DNA of 64,000 nt from assembly GCF_002021565.1 (NCBI RefSeq), contig NZ_MSZX01000002.1, forward strand, positions 366,554 to 430,553, given 5' to 3'. The notes under the pieces were generated by a model. It did not search any database, was not told where the DNA came from, and saw only the letters and a list, made by a program, of their open reading frames with translations. This document shows, piece by piece, positions 36,137 to 45,279 of this stretch (positions within the stretch are counted from its first letter, which is position 1; each line of letters starts with the position of its first letter). This DNA is from Paenibacillus selenitireducens. GTDB taxonomy: Bacteria > Bacillota > Bacilli > Paenibacillales > Paenibacillaceae. The position numbers were made by a program, and so were the translations under genes.

Positions 36137-37459
36137 ATGAGCGAAGGCAGTCAAGTCGTGAGTAATGATTCAAAAATGCAAGATTTTGAAAGGGAACCCG
36201 TTCCCGCACATCTGCGGAAGAAATGGTTGTCCATGTCGCTCGTCTGGATTGCGATCGGTATTGATTTATCAGCGATGTTCCTGGGAGCAGAGCTTGGCGC
36301 TGGAATGAATTTGGTAGATTCGCTAACAGCTACAATGATTGGTTCGATCATTCTTGGTCTTATCGGCGCTTTATGTGCTTATGTAGGAGCCAAAACAGGG
36401 CTTTCAACAGCGATGATTAGTCGATTCTTGTTCGGTAATCGGGGTGCGCGCATCGTATCGATCATCCTCGGCGTATTCTCGCTCGGATGGTTCGGCGTGC
36501 AAGCCGGATTTTTCGCTTCAAACATGCAGACGGCTTTCCATAAATTATGGGGAATCGATTTATCCTTAGGTCTGCTATCGTTTATCGGCGGGATGTTGAT
36601 GATGTCAACCGCGATTTGGGGCTACCGTTCGATTGAGAGATTAAGTGTATGGTCTGTGCCGCTTCTTATTATCTTCATCGGGATTGCGTTGTTCTCCGCG
36701 TTTCATGGGCAAGGTACATCGGCGATTTGGGAACCGATCAGCGGTGCAGCGCTGCCGATGGGAACCGCGATTTCACTCGTCATCGGGATATTTATCGTAG
36801 GGACGGTGTTATCGCCAGATATTGCACGTTGGGCACGTACACCAATGCACGCGGTAACGGCGGCGTTTATCGGTTTCTTTGTAGGAAACAGCTTTATGAC
36901 GATTATTGCGATTTTCTTGTCGCGGATGATGGATACAAGTGATTTAACGAACATTTTCATTACATTAGGGTTAGGCCTTCCGGCAATTATTGTTCTAACA
37001 TTGGCACAATGGACGACGAATACGAACAACTTGTATTCTGCTTCGCTAGGGTTTTCTGTTGTATTCCAACGGGTACCGAAATCGGCTATTACCATTGTTG
37101 CAGGGATCCTGGCAACCTTGTTAGCTGTATTTGGAATCTATGATCGTTTTCTATCCTTCCTGAATGTGATCACGATGTTCGTCTCTCCAATTGGGGGGAT
37201 TTATACGGCAGAGTATCTTATGGTAGATCGTAAGAAGTTCACTTTTGAAGGATTGGACCGTAACAAAAATTGGGTTATTCGTTCCTTGGTTGTATGGGCA
37301 GCAGCTACATTCTTCGCCTATATGACAACCCCGTCTCCTGATGGTTTTGGATTATTCCAAATGACGAGAGTTCCGGCATTGGATGCCTTTATTTTCGCAT
37401 TTATTGTGCAATGGATGGTAGGGAAAATGATGAATAAGAAAGGATTACACCATGAATAA
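36137..37459 (+). CDS. NCS1-family cytosine/purine permease
   Basis: A 440-residue transporter of the CodB-like nucleobase:cation symporter-1 family with about twelve membrane segments. Typical are PVPAHLRKKWLSMSLVWIAI near the N-terminus, SRFLFGNRGARIVSIILGV, and the central DIARWARTPMHAV. ATG 36137 is chosen since AAGGGG lies nine bases upstream; ATG 36128 is too close. It overlaps the DUF917 gene by eight bases. A nitrogen-containing ring compound such as a hydantoin or pyrimidine is the likely cargo, judged from its neighbours. Confidence 0.9.
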   Translation: MSEGSQVVSNDSKMQDFEREPVPAHLRKKWLSMSLVWIAIGIDLSAMFLGAELGAGMNLVDSLTATMIGSIILGLIGALCAYVGAKTGLSTAMISRFLFGNRGARIVSIILGVFSLGWFGVQAGFFASNMQTAFHKLWGIDLSLGLLSFIGGMLMMSTAIWGYRSIERLSVWSVPLLIIFIGIALFSAFHGQGTSAIWEPISGAALPMGTAISLVIGIFIVGTVLSPDIARWARTPMHAVTAAFIGFFVGNSFMTIIAIFLSRMMDTSDLTNIFITLGLGLPAIIVLTLAQWTTNTNNLYSASLGFSVVFQRVPKSAITIVAGILATLLAVFGIYDRFLSFLNVITMFVSPIGGIYTAEYLMVDRKKFTFEGLDRNKNWVIRSLVVWAAATFFAYMTTPSPDGFGLFQMTRVPALDAFIFAFIVQWMVGKMMNKKGLHHE

Positions 37460-38567
37460 CAACAAGCTAACGGAATTAAATGAGCAGGCTATTCAATATA
37501 TTGCTGTTGGCGCAGCGGTTCTAGGTACGGGCGGGGGCGGAGATCCCCATATTGGCAAATTGATGGCGATTGAGGCGATACGCAAATATGGTCCTGTCCG
37601 TGTGGTGTCGCCTGATGAGCTTGGAGACGAGGATTTGATTGTTCCTCTGTCGATGATCGGCGCACCAACGGTCATGAATGAGAAAATTCCATCAACGTTG
37701 CAAATGACGAAGCCCTTGGAATTGCTCGAAAAGGAATTGGGAAGAAAAGTGACCGCGATTATGCCGATTGAGGTAGGAGGTGGGAATTCGCTTGTGCCTG
37801 TTATTGCGGCTGCTGAGCGCGGAATTCCGATGCTGGATGCAGATGCGATGGGACGTGCTTTTCCAGAGTCGCAGATGGTTACATTCTACTTGGACGGACT
37901 GGATTGCAGTCCGGTTACGATGGCGGATGAACGAGGGAATAGTGTGCTCTTGCATGCGATCGACGGCGTATGGGAGGAACGGATTGCTCGTGCGATCACC
38001 ATTCAGATGGGGGGCTCGGCTTCGATCTGTGATTACCCGGTGACGGGCGCCCAGGTGAAACAAAGTGCTATTCCACATACGTTAACGCTAGCTTATGAAA
38101 TCGGAAAGACTTTATTTGAGTCCAAAGAATTGAAACAGAACCCAATTGAAGCCTTGTTGAAGCAGCTGCATGGTTATGCCTTGTTTTATGGCAAAGCCGT
38201 GGATATTCGTCGCCGTACCGAAGGCGGATTTACGCGAGGCGAGGCCGTATTTGAAGGAACCGGTGCGCAAAAAGGCCGTTCGATGCGTTTGTTCTTCCAG
38301 AACGAGTTCCTCCTTGCAACGGAGGATGGCCGCTCTCTCGCTGTAACACCGGATCTGATCTCACTTCTCGATCAAGATACCGGGATGCCGATCACGACGG
38401 AGAATTTGAAATACGGCGCACGAGTCACCGCGGTTGGCTTCCCGTGTGATCCGAGATGGAGAACGCCGAAAGGTCTAGAGACCGTAGGACCGCAATATTT
38501 CGGCTATGATACACCATATGTAACCATTGAAGAGTTAGCAGCTGAGAAAGGTGGGGAACTGTCATGA
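37452..38567 (+). CDS. DUF917 family protein (S-methyl thiohydantoin desulfurase-like)
   Basis: A 371-residue DUF917 protein. The start AVLGTGGGGDPHIGKLMA and the block PIEVGGGNSLVPVIAAAERG with LDADAMGRAFPE are family hallmarks. Members occur next to hydantoinase/oxoprolinase proteins, and sulfur-containing hydantoin cleavage has been attached to the family name. It is overlapped by both neighbours, so the three products are made together and likely act in one catabolic route. Confidence 0.9.
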   Translation: MNNNKLTELNEQAIQYIAVGAAVLGTGGGGDPHIGKLMAIEAIRKYGPVRVVSPDELGDEDLIVPLSMIGAPTVMNEKIPSTLQMTKPLELLEKELGRKVTAIMPIEVGGGNSLVPVIAAAERGIPMLDADAMGRAFPESQMVTFYLDGLDCSPVTMADERGNSVLLHAIDGVWEERIARAITIQMGGSASICDYPVTGAQVKQSAIPHTLTLAYEIGKTLFESKELKQNPIEALLKQLHGYALFYGKAVDIRRRTEGGFTRGEAVFEGTGAQKGRSMRLFFQNEFLLATEDGRSLAVTPDLISLLDQDTGMPITTENLKYGARVTAVGFPCDPRWRTPKGLETVGPQYFGYDTPYVTIEELAAEKGGELS

Positions 38568-40141
38568 ATCATACAATGACCCATAACGAAGAGATGTATC
38601 GTATCGGGATTGATGTCGGGGGGACGAACACAGACTCTGCTTTGTTGGATTCCCAACTGAATACAATTCATACCGTGAAAGTGCATACGACTCGCGATGT
38701 CAATGAAGGGATTGTAGAATCGGTACGTCGATTGATTGCGGAGAGCGGTGTGAATCCGGCACAGGTTCGATATGCGATGCTTGGAACAACACATTGCACC
38801 AATGCCATTGTTGAGCGTAAGCACTTGGGCAAGGTGGGGTTGATTCGCGTCGGGGCCCCGGCAACGACTTCCATTCCGCCGTTAGCGGATTGGGATGAAT
38901 CACTGAAAGCTGCTATCGGACCGCATACTTACGTAGCAAAAGGCGGCTATGAGTATGATGGCCGTACAATCGTGGATCTAGATGAGGCGGAGATTCTTGA
39001 CATCTGTACCCGCATGAAAGGAGAAGTCGATGCGGTCGCCATTTGCGGCGTATTCTCGCCTGTGAATACATCTCAAGAAAAACGCATTGAACAGCTAGCG
39101 AAACAAGTTCTTGGTGAAGACATGCCTGTTACGTTGTCCCATGAGATTGGGAGCATTGGACTCTTGGAGCGCGAGAATGCTTCCCTATTAAACGGCGCGC
39201 TGCTTAATGTGATTTCCGGGGTGGTCCATGGTTTCGAAAAGGCACTTCAAGGATTTGGAATTCAAGCCGGCGTGTATATTTGTCAGAACGACGGTACGCT
39301 GATGCGCAGTGAATATGCGCTGCGTTACCCGATTCTCACGATTGCTTGCGGACCTACGAACTCGATTCGCGGTGCAGCACATTTATCCGGGTTGAACGAT
39401 GCCTTAGTTGTAGATATTGGTGGAACAACGACGGATATTGGTGTCTTGATGCAGGGCTTCCCGCGCCAGTCTTCGGCCGCAGTGGAAATCGGCGGCGTGC
39501 GTACCAACTTCCGTATGCCCGACATTTTGTCAATCGGGATTGGCGGCGGAACCATTGTAAGAGCTGGCGTTGCACCAGAAGAGGTTACGGTAGGCCCTGA
39601 TAGCGTAGGATACGAGTTGCTGCAGCGTGGTCGTATCTTTGGCGGCGATACGCTTACGGCAACGGACGTGGCTGTCAAGCTGGGACGGTTCGAATGGGAT
39701 GGTGCGCTTACGGAAAACTTGGATGAGGCGATTTGTCGTCAAGCTAATGCCATCATCACACGCGACATTGAGGATGCGATTGATCGTATGAAGACAAGCG
39801 CAGATCCCGTGGACGTGATTCTCGTCGGCGGCGGGAGTATCCTTGTCCCGGATAAGCTCGAAGGTGTCGCGCGAATCGTAAGACCGGATCATCTTGACGC
39901 AGCGAATGCCATTGGGGCTGCGCTTGGCGAGGTTAGCGGCGAAACCGAGCGAATCTATTCGCTTGATGATATGACATATGATGAGGCCATGGCTGAGGCA
40001 CGCAGCCATGCCATCGAACAAGCCGTACTGGCGGGAGCAGACCGCGCTACCGTTCAGATCGTACTGACGGAAGATATTCCGATTGCCTATTTGCCGGGGA
40101 ATGCCTTGCTTGTGAAGGTTAAAGCAGCCGGCCGGTTATAA
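38564..40141 (+). CDS. Hydantoinase/oxoprolinase family protein (HyuA-like)
   Basis: A 525-residue ASKHA-fold protein. The N-terminal phosphate loop is IGIDVGGTNTDSALLDS and the second is VVDIGGTTTDIGVLM, followed by SIGIGGGTIV; VILVGGGSILVP lies near the C-terminus. It corresponds to the HyuA half of ATP-dependent hydantoinases or oxoprolinases; no HyuB partner gene is present, and DUF917 takes that place. It overlaps the DUF917 gene by four bases and ends at a strong terminator. Confidence 0.9.
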   Translation: MNHTMTHNEEMYRIGIDVGGTNTDSALLDSQLNTIHTVKVHTTRDVNEGIVESVRRLIAESGVNPAQVRYAMLGTTHCTNAIVERKHLGKVGLIRVGAPATTSIPPLADWDESLKAAIGPHTYVAKGGYEYDGRTIVDLDEAEILDICTRMKGEVDAVAICGVFSPVNTSQEKRIEQLAKQVLGEDMPVTLSHEIGSIGLLERENASLLNGALLNVISGVVHGFEKALQGFGIQAGVYICQNDGTLMRSEYALRYPILTIACGPTNSIRGAAHLSGLNDALVVDIGGTTTDIGVLMQGFPRQSSAAVEIGGVRTNFRMPDILSIGIGGGTIVRAGVAPEEVTVGPDSVGYELLQRGRIFGGDTLTATDVAVKLGRFEWDGALTENLDEAICRQANAIITRDIEDAIDRMKTSADPVDVILVGGGSILVPDKLEGVARIVRPDHLDAANAIGAALGEVSGETERIYSLDDMTYDEAMAEARSHAIEQAVLAGADRATVQIVLTEDIPIAYLPGNALLVKVKAAGRL

Positions 40142-40170
40142 TCAGGTTAGATGCATCCTTGTATTTATAT

Positions 40171-40226
40171 AAATAGAGGCCTCTCCTTTGTAGATGATCT
40201 ACGACAGGAGAGGCCTCTATTTTTTC
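40171..40226. terminator. Very strong shared terminator between convergent genes
   Basis: A 17-base-pair perfect stem: AAATAGAGGCCTCTCCT (40171-40187) with AGGAGAGGCCTCTATTT (40206-40222), plus inner GTAGAT/ATCTAC, and T tract on the plus strand. It serves the hydantoinase operon and possibly the small HTH gene on the other strand. Confidence 0.92.
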
Positions 40227-40235
40227 TGAAACTCT

Positions 40236-40475
40236 TTATTCTTTGCTATCGAACGCTACGGGGAGTGAGGGCATGGTTTCATATAAATCCCTCACGTCAC
40301 ATCCCAGGGTATTCGCAATGGATATAGCGATCTTCAGCGACATGATGCGTTTGTTCTCGATAAAATCGGTTAATCGCTCCGGTCTGTAGAGCAGTACCCG
40401 TGCAAGTTGTTCGATCGTCATCTGGGCTTCTTGCAACCGTTCTGGCAGCAGACACCGTCCTAGTTCAACCTTCAT
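40236..40475 (-). CDS. Small XRE-like HTH protein, 79 residues
   Basis: ATG 40475 with GGAGGAAAA about seven bases upstream, 20 bases after the stop of the PurA-like gene, so co-transcribed with it. The product starts MKVELGRCLLPERLQEAQMT and carries an XRE-type HTH (IEQLARVLLYRPERLTDFIENKRIM, then IANTLGCDVRDLYE). The longer frame to 40646 overlaps the upstream gene and has no site. It is probably a DNA-binding regulator. Confidence 0.85.
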   Translation of the reverse strand: MKVELGRCLLPERLQEAQMTIEQLARVLLYRPERLTDFIENKRIMSLKIAISIANTLGCDVRDLYETMPSLPVAFDSKE

Positions 40476-40495
40476 GATTATTTTCCTCCGATCAT

Positions 40496-41776
40496 TTAAG
40501 CACGTTCCATCATTTGCTCCCGGTTCGGACCTACAGATATGAAGCGAATCGGTACGCCAATCAATTTTTCCAGATGCTCCACATATTGCTGCGCTTCTTG
40601 AGGAAGCTCGTGGAACGAGCGGATCTGGGATATATCGCATTTCCATCCTGGCATCGTGTCAACGACAGGCTCTGACTTCTGCAATTGCGGCGTATTTGGA
40701 AAATCCGTCGTGACTTGACCGTTGCTCCGGTAACCCGTGCAAATTGGGATTTCATCCAGATAACCTAGAACATCAAGGTTCGTCAGTGCTACTTCGGTTG
40801 CTCCTTGAAGCTTACAACCATAACGTGTAGCTACCGCGTCGAACCATCCCACGCGACGAGGTCTGCCGGTTGTCGCACCGAATTCTCCTGCATCACCGCC
40901 GCGTCTGCGCAATTCGTTCGCCGGTTCATCGAAAATTTCAGCCACGAAAGGACCTTCACCGACACAGCTGGAATAGGCTTTGGTCACAGCTACGATACGA
41001 GTCATCGCATAGGGCGGAACACCTGCTCCGACAGGAGCGAATCCGGCTAAGGTCGAGGAGGAGGTGACGTATGGATAGATTCCGTGATCCGGGTCACGCA
41101 AGGCGCCCAATTGCCCTTCGACTAAGACTTGCTCCCCTTGATCCAATGCATGGTGCAGCAGGGTCGTCGTATCACTTACATAAGGCTGAAGGAAAGCAGC
41201 TTGCTCCCGCAACTCGTTCATGAGTCCTTCGATTTCATAAGCGGGTTTATGATATAGATGCTGAAGCAGCACGTTCTTCGCTTCTAGGGAGCGATTAAGC
41301 TTTGTTCTTAATAATTCTTCGTCGTATAAGTCACTTACTTGGATGCCAAGCTTAATATATTTATCAGAGTAGAAGGGGGCGATGCCCTGTTTCGTGGAGC
41401 CGAACTTGCGATCAGCAAGACGTTCTTCCTCTAATTCATCGAACAGAATATGATACGGAAGGACAACCTGTGCACGGTCCGAAACATAGAGCTTTGGTGC
41501 AGGAACCCCTCTGGAGATCAATTCGTTCAGTTCCTTTTGCAAATTGGGGATGTTCAAGGCCACGCCCGGTCCAATCACGTTACCTACCCCTGGATTAAAT
41601 ACGCCTGACGGGAGTAAATGCAAAGCGAACTTGCCATAATGATTAATAATCGTATGTCCTGCGTTGCTTCCCCCTTGATAGCGGACAACATAGTTCGAAT
41701 TCGCTGCAAGCACGTCCGTAATTTTACCTTTTCCTTCATCGCCCCAATTGGCACCTACAATCGCTGTAACTGTCAT
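40496..41776 (-). CDS. Divergent adenylosuccinate synthetase (PurA) paralogue
   Basis: A 426-residue AdSS-family protein. ATG 41776 lies eight bases after AGGAGTG. The P-loop-like WGDEGKGKITD with catalytic Asp13 and NAGHT with His41 are kept, as are T128 and the TGRPRRVGWFD loop. By eye against E. coli PurA, the IMP contacts Arg143 and Gln224 are replaced (K142-L143 in DKYIKLGIQ; EGQLGA instead of EGAQGT), and the guanine-site Lys331 is Asn333 (LTNLDVL). It may therefore act on a different nucleotide-like acceptor. It is divergent from a LysR regulator and followed by a small HTH gene, unlike the housekeeping purA. Confidence 0.85.
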   Translation of the reverse strand: MTVTAIVGANWGDEGKGKITDVLAANSNYVVRYQGGSNAGHTIINHYGKFALHLLPSGVFNPGVGNVIGPGVALNIPNLQKELNELISRGVPAPKLYVSDRAQVVLPYHILFDELEEERLADRKFGSTKQGIAPFYSDKYIKLGIQVSDLYDEELLRTKLNRSLEAKNVLLQHLYHKPAYEIEGLMNELREQAAFLQPYVSDTTTLLHHALDQGEQVLVEGQLGALRDPDHGIYPYVTSSSTLAGFAPVGAGVPPYAMTRIVAVTKAYSSCVGEGPFVAEIFDEPANELRRRGGDAGEFGATTGRPRRVGWFDAVATRYGCKLQGATEVALTNLDVLGYLDEIPICTGYRSNGQVTTDFPNTPQLQKSEPVVDTMPGWKCDISQIRSFHELPQEAQQYVEHLEKLIGVPIRFISVGPNREQMMERA

Positions 41777-41904
41777 TTCTGCACTCCTATTCATTCTTGG
41801 AATTTCGGTCTACGTTCAGTATAATAAAGTTCATTATATGAAAATAATTAATATTTATAATATCTACTATTATCTCAATTTATACCAAGGAGGTGCCGTA
41901 AAAC

Positions 41905-42798
41905 GTGATCCAGAATATGGAGCTTTACCAGGTGTTTTATATAACGGCCAAAGCGGGCAGTTTGTCCAAGGCGGCAACCGAGCTGTTCATTACGCAACCC
42001 GCGGTTACGCATTCCATCAAACAATTGGAGGCGAAGTTAGGGGGCCAATTGTTCTTCCGTACGTCTAAAGGCGTTCGATTAACAGCGGAGGGTCAAGTCC
42101 TCTTTACTTATATTGAGCAAGCCTATCATTTTATACTCAATGGGGAACGGAAAATGGCAGAGATGCATCAGCTAACCGAGGGGGAAGTAAAGATTGGGGC
42201 AGGAGATACATTATGCCGCCATTTCCTGCTGCCGCATTTACAGACGTTCCACGAAGCTTACCCGCAGATCAAAATTCAAGTGACGAATCGGACGACAAGA
42301 GAAATCATTGCACTGTTAAAAGAAGGAAAGATTGATATTGGCATCGTCAATCTGCCGATATCGGATCATCAAATCGATGTTCAAGAAAGTCTGGAGATTC
42401 ACGATTGCTTCGTGACGGGCGAGAAGTATAAGCATTTATCGGAGTCTCCGATATCGCTGGAATATTTGCTGGAGCACCCCATGATTATGCTAGAACAAGG
42501 AAGCAGTACGCGGGCGTATGTGGATCAATTCATTACTTCGCAGGGGCATACCCTCAAGCCTGAAATTGAATTGGGAAGCGTTGATTTATTGGTGGAATTT
42601 GCGCGCAGTGGATTTGGCATTTCGTGTGTCATCAAAGAATTTATTGAAGCGGAACTTATGGATCATTCGTTATATGAAATTCAGCTCAAGACACCCGTAC
42701 CGCCAAGGCGTGTAGGGATCATTAAGCTGAAAAGTACGCCGTTGCCCGCTGCCGCAAGACAGATTTATGATAAGTTATTGGTCAAATCGACGGAATAG
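41905..42798 (+). CDS. LysR family transcriptional regulator
   Basis: A 297-residue LysR protein with GTG start (AAGGAGGTG nine bases upstream). HTH: FYITAKAGSLSKAATELFITQPAVTHSIKQLEAKLGG, followed by a substrate-binding domain. It is divergent from the PurA-like gene over a 128-base AT-rich region that contains LysR-type T-N11-A dyads such as around ATTAATATTTATAAT, so it probably regulates that gene. Confidence 0.92.
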   Translation: MIQNMELYQVFYITAKAGSLSKAATELFITQPAVTHSIKQLEAKLGGQLFFRTSKGVRLTAEGQVLFTYIEQAYHFILNGERKMAEMHQLTEGEVKIGAGDTLCRHFLLPHLQTFHEAYPQIKIQVTNRTTREIIALLKEGKIDIGIVNLPISDHQIDVQESLEIHDCFVTGEKYKHLSESPISLEYLLEHPMIMLEQGSSTRAYVDQFITSQGHTLKPEIELGSVDLLVEFARSGFGISCVIKEFIEAELMDHSLYEIQLKTPVPPRRVGIIKLKSTPLPAAARQIYDKLLVKSTE

Positions 42799-43142
42799 GA
42801 TTCCGCTCTTGTCCCTTTACTTCGGTATGAGAATATTGTATGATACCCTCATCATTTGATTTCAATGAACGACAAAATTTCACGAGGTGTTTTATGAGTG
42901 TAGTAGGGTCTAAATAGGCACAACTTAAAAAGAAATAAATCTGTAATGTAGGTGAGGCGGAAGACTGCCTAAAAATCCCTATATTATGGTTTTATTTGAG
43001 TTACCTATGAAGATACCTACAATACGTGATAAAGCATGAACCAAGAAGCAGCAGGGCACATGTTATGGCGACGAATTTTTTGTGTATGCCTATGGTGGGA
43101 CCTGCCTCGTTTGGTGATGAACTATGCCTTGTACATGTATGT
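42799..43142 (+). other. Leader-like region before the MutS2-like gene
   Basis: No convincing gene. It contains an AGGTG-preceded minimal ORF (MSVVGSK, ATG at 42895) and possible RNA pairings: GTAGGT (42948-42953) with ACCTAC (43015-43020), enclosing AGGC/GCCT. It ends in a terminator about 80 bases before the next gene. This could be an attenuator leader. Confidence 0.35.
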
Positions 43143-43174
43143 AAAGCTGTGGTATCCCCACAGCTTTTTTTGAT
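43143..43174 (+). terminator. Terminator upstream of the MutS2-like gene
   Basis: AAAGCTGTGG (43143-43152) pairs with CCACAGCTTT (43158-43167), then TTTTTGAT. The loop is TATCC. It may end an upstream transcript or be part of an attenuator. Confidence 0.88.
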
Positions 43175-43254
43175 GCTTATTTTAGCATTTTCATTGAAAT
43201 CTTATGATGTAGGGATCTTCATCATGATGGATCAATCGTGAGGAGAATGAACAT

Positions 43255-45168
43255 ATGAATAGCAGTACATGGGAAAAATTACAATACAACGAATTAAAAG
43301 AAATCGTCAAAACCTTTTGTGTGAGCGGGTTGGGTAAGCAGCTCATAGATAAGTTGGTGCCAAGCTCCAAGCTCAGTGTGGTAAAGCTTCGGTTGAATGA
43401 GACAACGGAAGCAAGGAACATCCTGGATACGGAGAGTCATGTGCCATTACTAGGCATCTCGAACATTGAGTATATGATGGATAAGCTGGAGAAAGGCATG
43501 GTCCTTGATCCATCCGAGTTGATTGCGATTGCTGATTTCTTGCGAGGCTGTCGGAAGATCAAGAAATTCATGCTTGAGAAGGAGTTCTACGCGCCAAAAC
43601 TGAGCGCTTATGCCTACTCCATGACGGAGTTTCAAGATATTGAAGATCATATTCATTTTGCGATTAAGGGCAATCGTGTGGATTCGGGAGCCAGTAAAGA
43701 GCTGAAGCGAATTCGGAAGCACATCGATATGACAGAAGCGAAGATCGAGGAGCAGTTACAGAAATTTTTGAAGAATAGTACGAACAAGGAGTATATCCAA
43801 GAGTTCTTCGTGAGTAAAAAAAATGATCGATTCACGATTCCGATCAAAGCTGCTTATAAAAATCAAGTGGCGGGATCGATTGTTGAGGTGTCCTCCAAAG
43901 GGTCGACGGTCTTCATCGAACCGATATCCGTATCAAAGCACAACGCGGAATTATCTAGTCTCAAAGCCGAAGAAGTCATGGAAGAACTACAGATTCTAGC
44001 CGAGCTGTCGAATAGGATCTTTGATCAGATGCACCCGATAACGATCAATATTGATCTGATCAGTCAGTACGATATGATTTTTGCCAAGGCGAAGTTCAGT
44101 AAAAGCTTCGACGGGATCGAGCCGAAGATCAATGATTATGGCTGCATCAAATTAGTGCAATGCAGACATCCGTTGCTACCTAGCAGCGCAGTTCCTTTGA
44201 ATTTTGAAATCGGGGATGCCTATCGCAGTCTCATCATTACAGGTCCAAATGCCGGCGGGAAGACCGTTGTGTTGAAAACCATTGGTCTGATTACGCTTGC
44301 GACGATGTCAGGGTTCCATATTGCCGCGAACCCAGCGACAGAGATTGCGGTCTTCGATCAAATCTTCGTAGACATTGGTGACAATCAGAGTATGGAGAAC
44401 GCTTTGAGCACCTTTTCTTCTCATATGAAGAATATTTCCGAGATTATGCGGCAAGCGAATCACAATACCCTTCTATTATTTGATGAGATTGGGAGCGGAA
44501 CGGAGCCGAATGAAGGAGCTGCACTTGCCATTGCCATCCTCGAAGAGTTTTATCATATGGGATGTATCACGGTGGCGACGACGCATTATGGAGAGATCAA
44601 GCAGTTCTCTGAATTGCACAGCGATTTCATGAATGCGGCCATGGAATTTAACAGCGAGACCTTGGAACCGCAATATAAACTGATCATCGGACAGTCAGGG
44701 GAGAGCAATGCGCTCTGGATTTCAAGGAAAATGAACTTGAAAGACCAAGTGCTGGAACGTGCGAAACGCTATATGGATCACAAGGATTACCGCTTAGACC
44801 GCCTTCGCGACAGTAAAGTCATGAAACCCAAAGTGCAGGAAGAAGTCAAAGAGGAGTTCGTGGAGTACGGGATCGGGGATAAGGTTCGATTACTGGAGCA
44901 GGAAGATTCGGCGGTTATTTATAAAGGAAGAGACTCGTTCAACAATGTGACGGTGTTTTATCAAGGCAAGTACATGGAGGTTCATTGTAAACGAGTGATG
45001 CTGGAGCTGCGAGCGAGTGAGCTGTATCCGGAAGGGTATGATCTGAACACGATATTCGTCAGTTACCAAGAACGAAAATTCCAGCATGATATGGAACGAG
45101 GTTCGAAGAAAGCATTACGTCAAGTGCAGAAGGAACTTCGAAAGAATCGTAATCGTTCCGACATGTAA
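43255..45168 (+). CDS. MutS2-like ATPase lacking the Smr nuclease domain
   Basis: A 637-residue MutS-family protein. The N-terminal MutS III-like helical and clamp region leads to the ATPase domain with Walker A TGPNAGGKTVVLKT, STFSSHMKN, Walker B LLLFDEIGSGTEPNEG and THYGEIK. After it comes a KOW-like segment (YGIGDKVRLL) and a basic helical tail; the C-terminal Smr domain of full MutS2 (about 785 residues) is absent. Full MutS2 acts on branched DNA and collided ribosomes; without Smr, nuclease function is not expected. AGGAG precedes the start. Confidence 0.88.
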   Translation: MNSSTWEKLQYNELKEIVKTFCVSGLGKQLIDKLVPSSKLSVVKLRLNETTEARNILDTESHVPLLGISNIEYMMDKLEKGMVLDPSELIAIADFLRGCRKIKKFMLEKEFYAPKLSAYAYSMTEFQDIEDHIHFAIKGNRVDSGASKELKRIRKHIDMTEAKIEEQLQKFLKNSTNKEYIQEFFVSKKNDRFTIPIKAAYKNQVAGSIVEVSSKGSTVFIEPISVSKHNAELSSLKAEEVMEELQILAELSNRIFDQMHPITINIDLISQYDMIFAKAKFSKSFDGIEPKINDYGCIKLVQCRHPLLPSSAVPLNFEIGDAYRSLIITGPNAGGKTVVLKTIGLITLATMSGFHIAANPATEIAVFDQIFVDIGDNQSMENALSTFSSHMKNISEIMRQANHNTLLLFDEIGSGTEPNEGAALAIAILEEFYHMGCITVATTHYGEIKQFSELHSDFMNAAMEFNSETLEPQYKLIIGQSGESNALWISRKMNLKDQVLERAKRYMDHKDYRLDRLRDSKVMKPKVQEEVKEEFVEYGIGDKVRLLEQEDSAVIYKGRDSFNNVTVFYQGKYMEVHCKRVMLELRASELYPEGYDLNTIFVSYQERKFQHDMERGSKKALRQVQKELRKNRNRSDM

Positions 45169-45188
45169 AAGAAATGATGTAATGCCAT

Positions 45189-45231
45189 ACAACCTTACTC
45201 GGTAGTGATCCGGGTAAGGTTGTATTATTTT
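45189..45231. terminator. Terminator after the MutS2-like gene
   Basis: ACAACCTTAC (45189-45198) pairs with GTAAGGTTGT (45214-45223), with TCGG/CCGG extending it, then ATTATTTTC. Confidence 0.85.
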
Positions 45232-45279
45232 CTAGGGAAAAATGGACAGGGGGATTATGGAGAGGACAAAGCCTGAGGA

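Noticed and set aside
40476-40646. N-terminal extension of the small HTH gene
   Set aside because: It lies inside the PurA-like coding region and lacks a ribosome site; the ATG at 40475 has a very good one.
40496-41776. PurZ-type (2-aminoadenylosuccinate) synthetase
   Set aside because: As I recall, PurZ lacks the catalytic aspartate, whereas WGDEGKGK with Asp13 is intact here; substrate remains open.
42940-43140. M-box or similar riboswitch suggested by TAGGTGAGGC
   Set aside because: Only the opening ten bases resemble the M-box; the later conserved blocks are missing and the downstream gene is not a transporter.
43026-43241. 71-codon frame before the MutS2-like gene
   Set aside because: It runs through a strong terminator hairpin and has no ribosome site.
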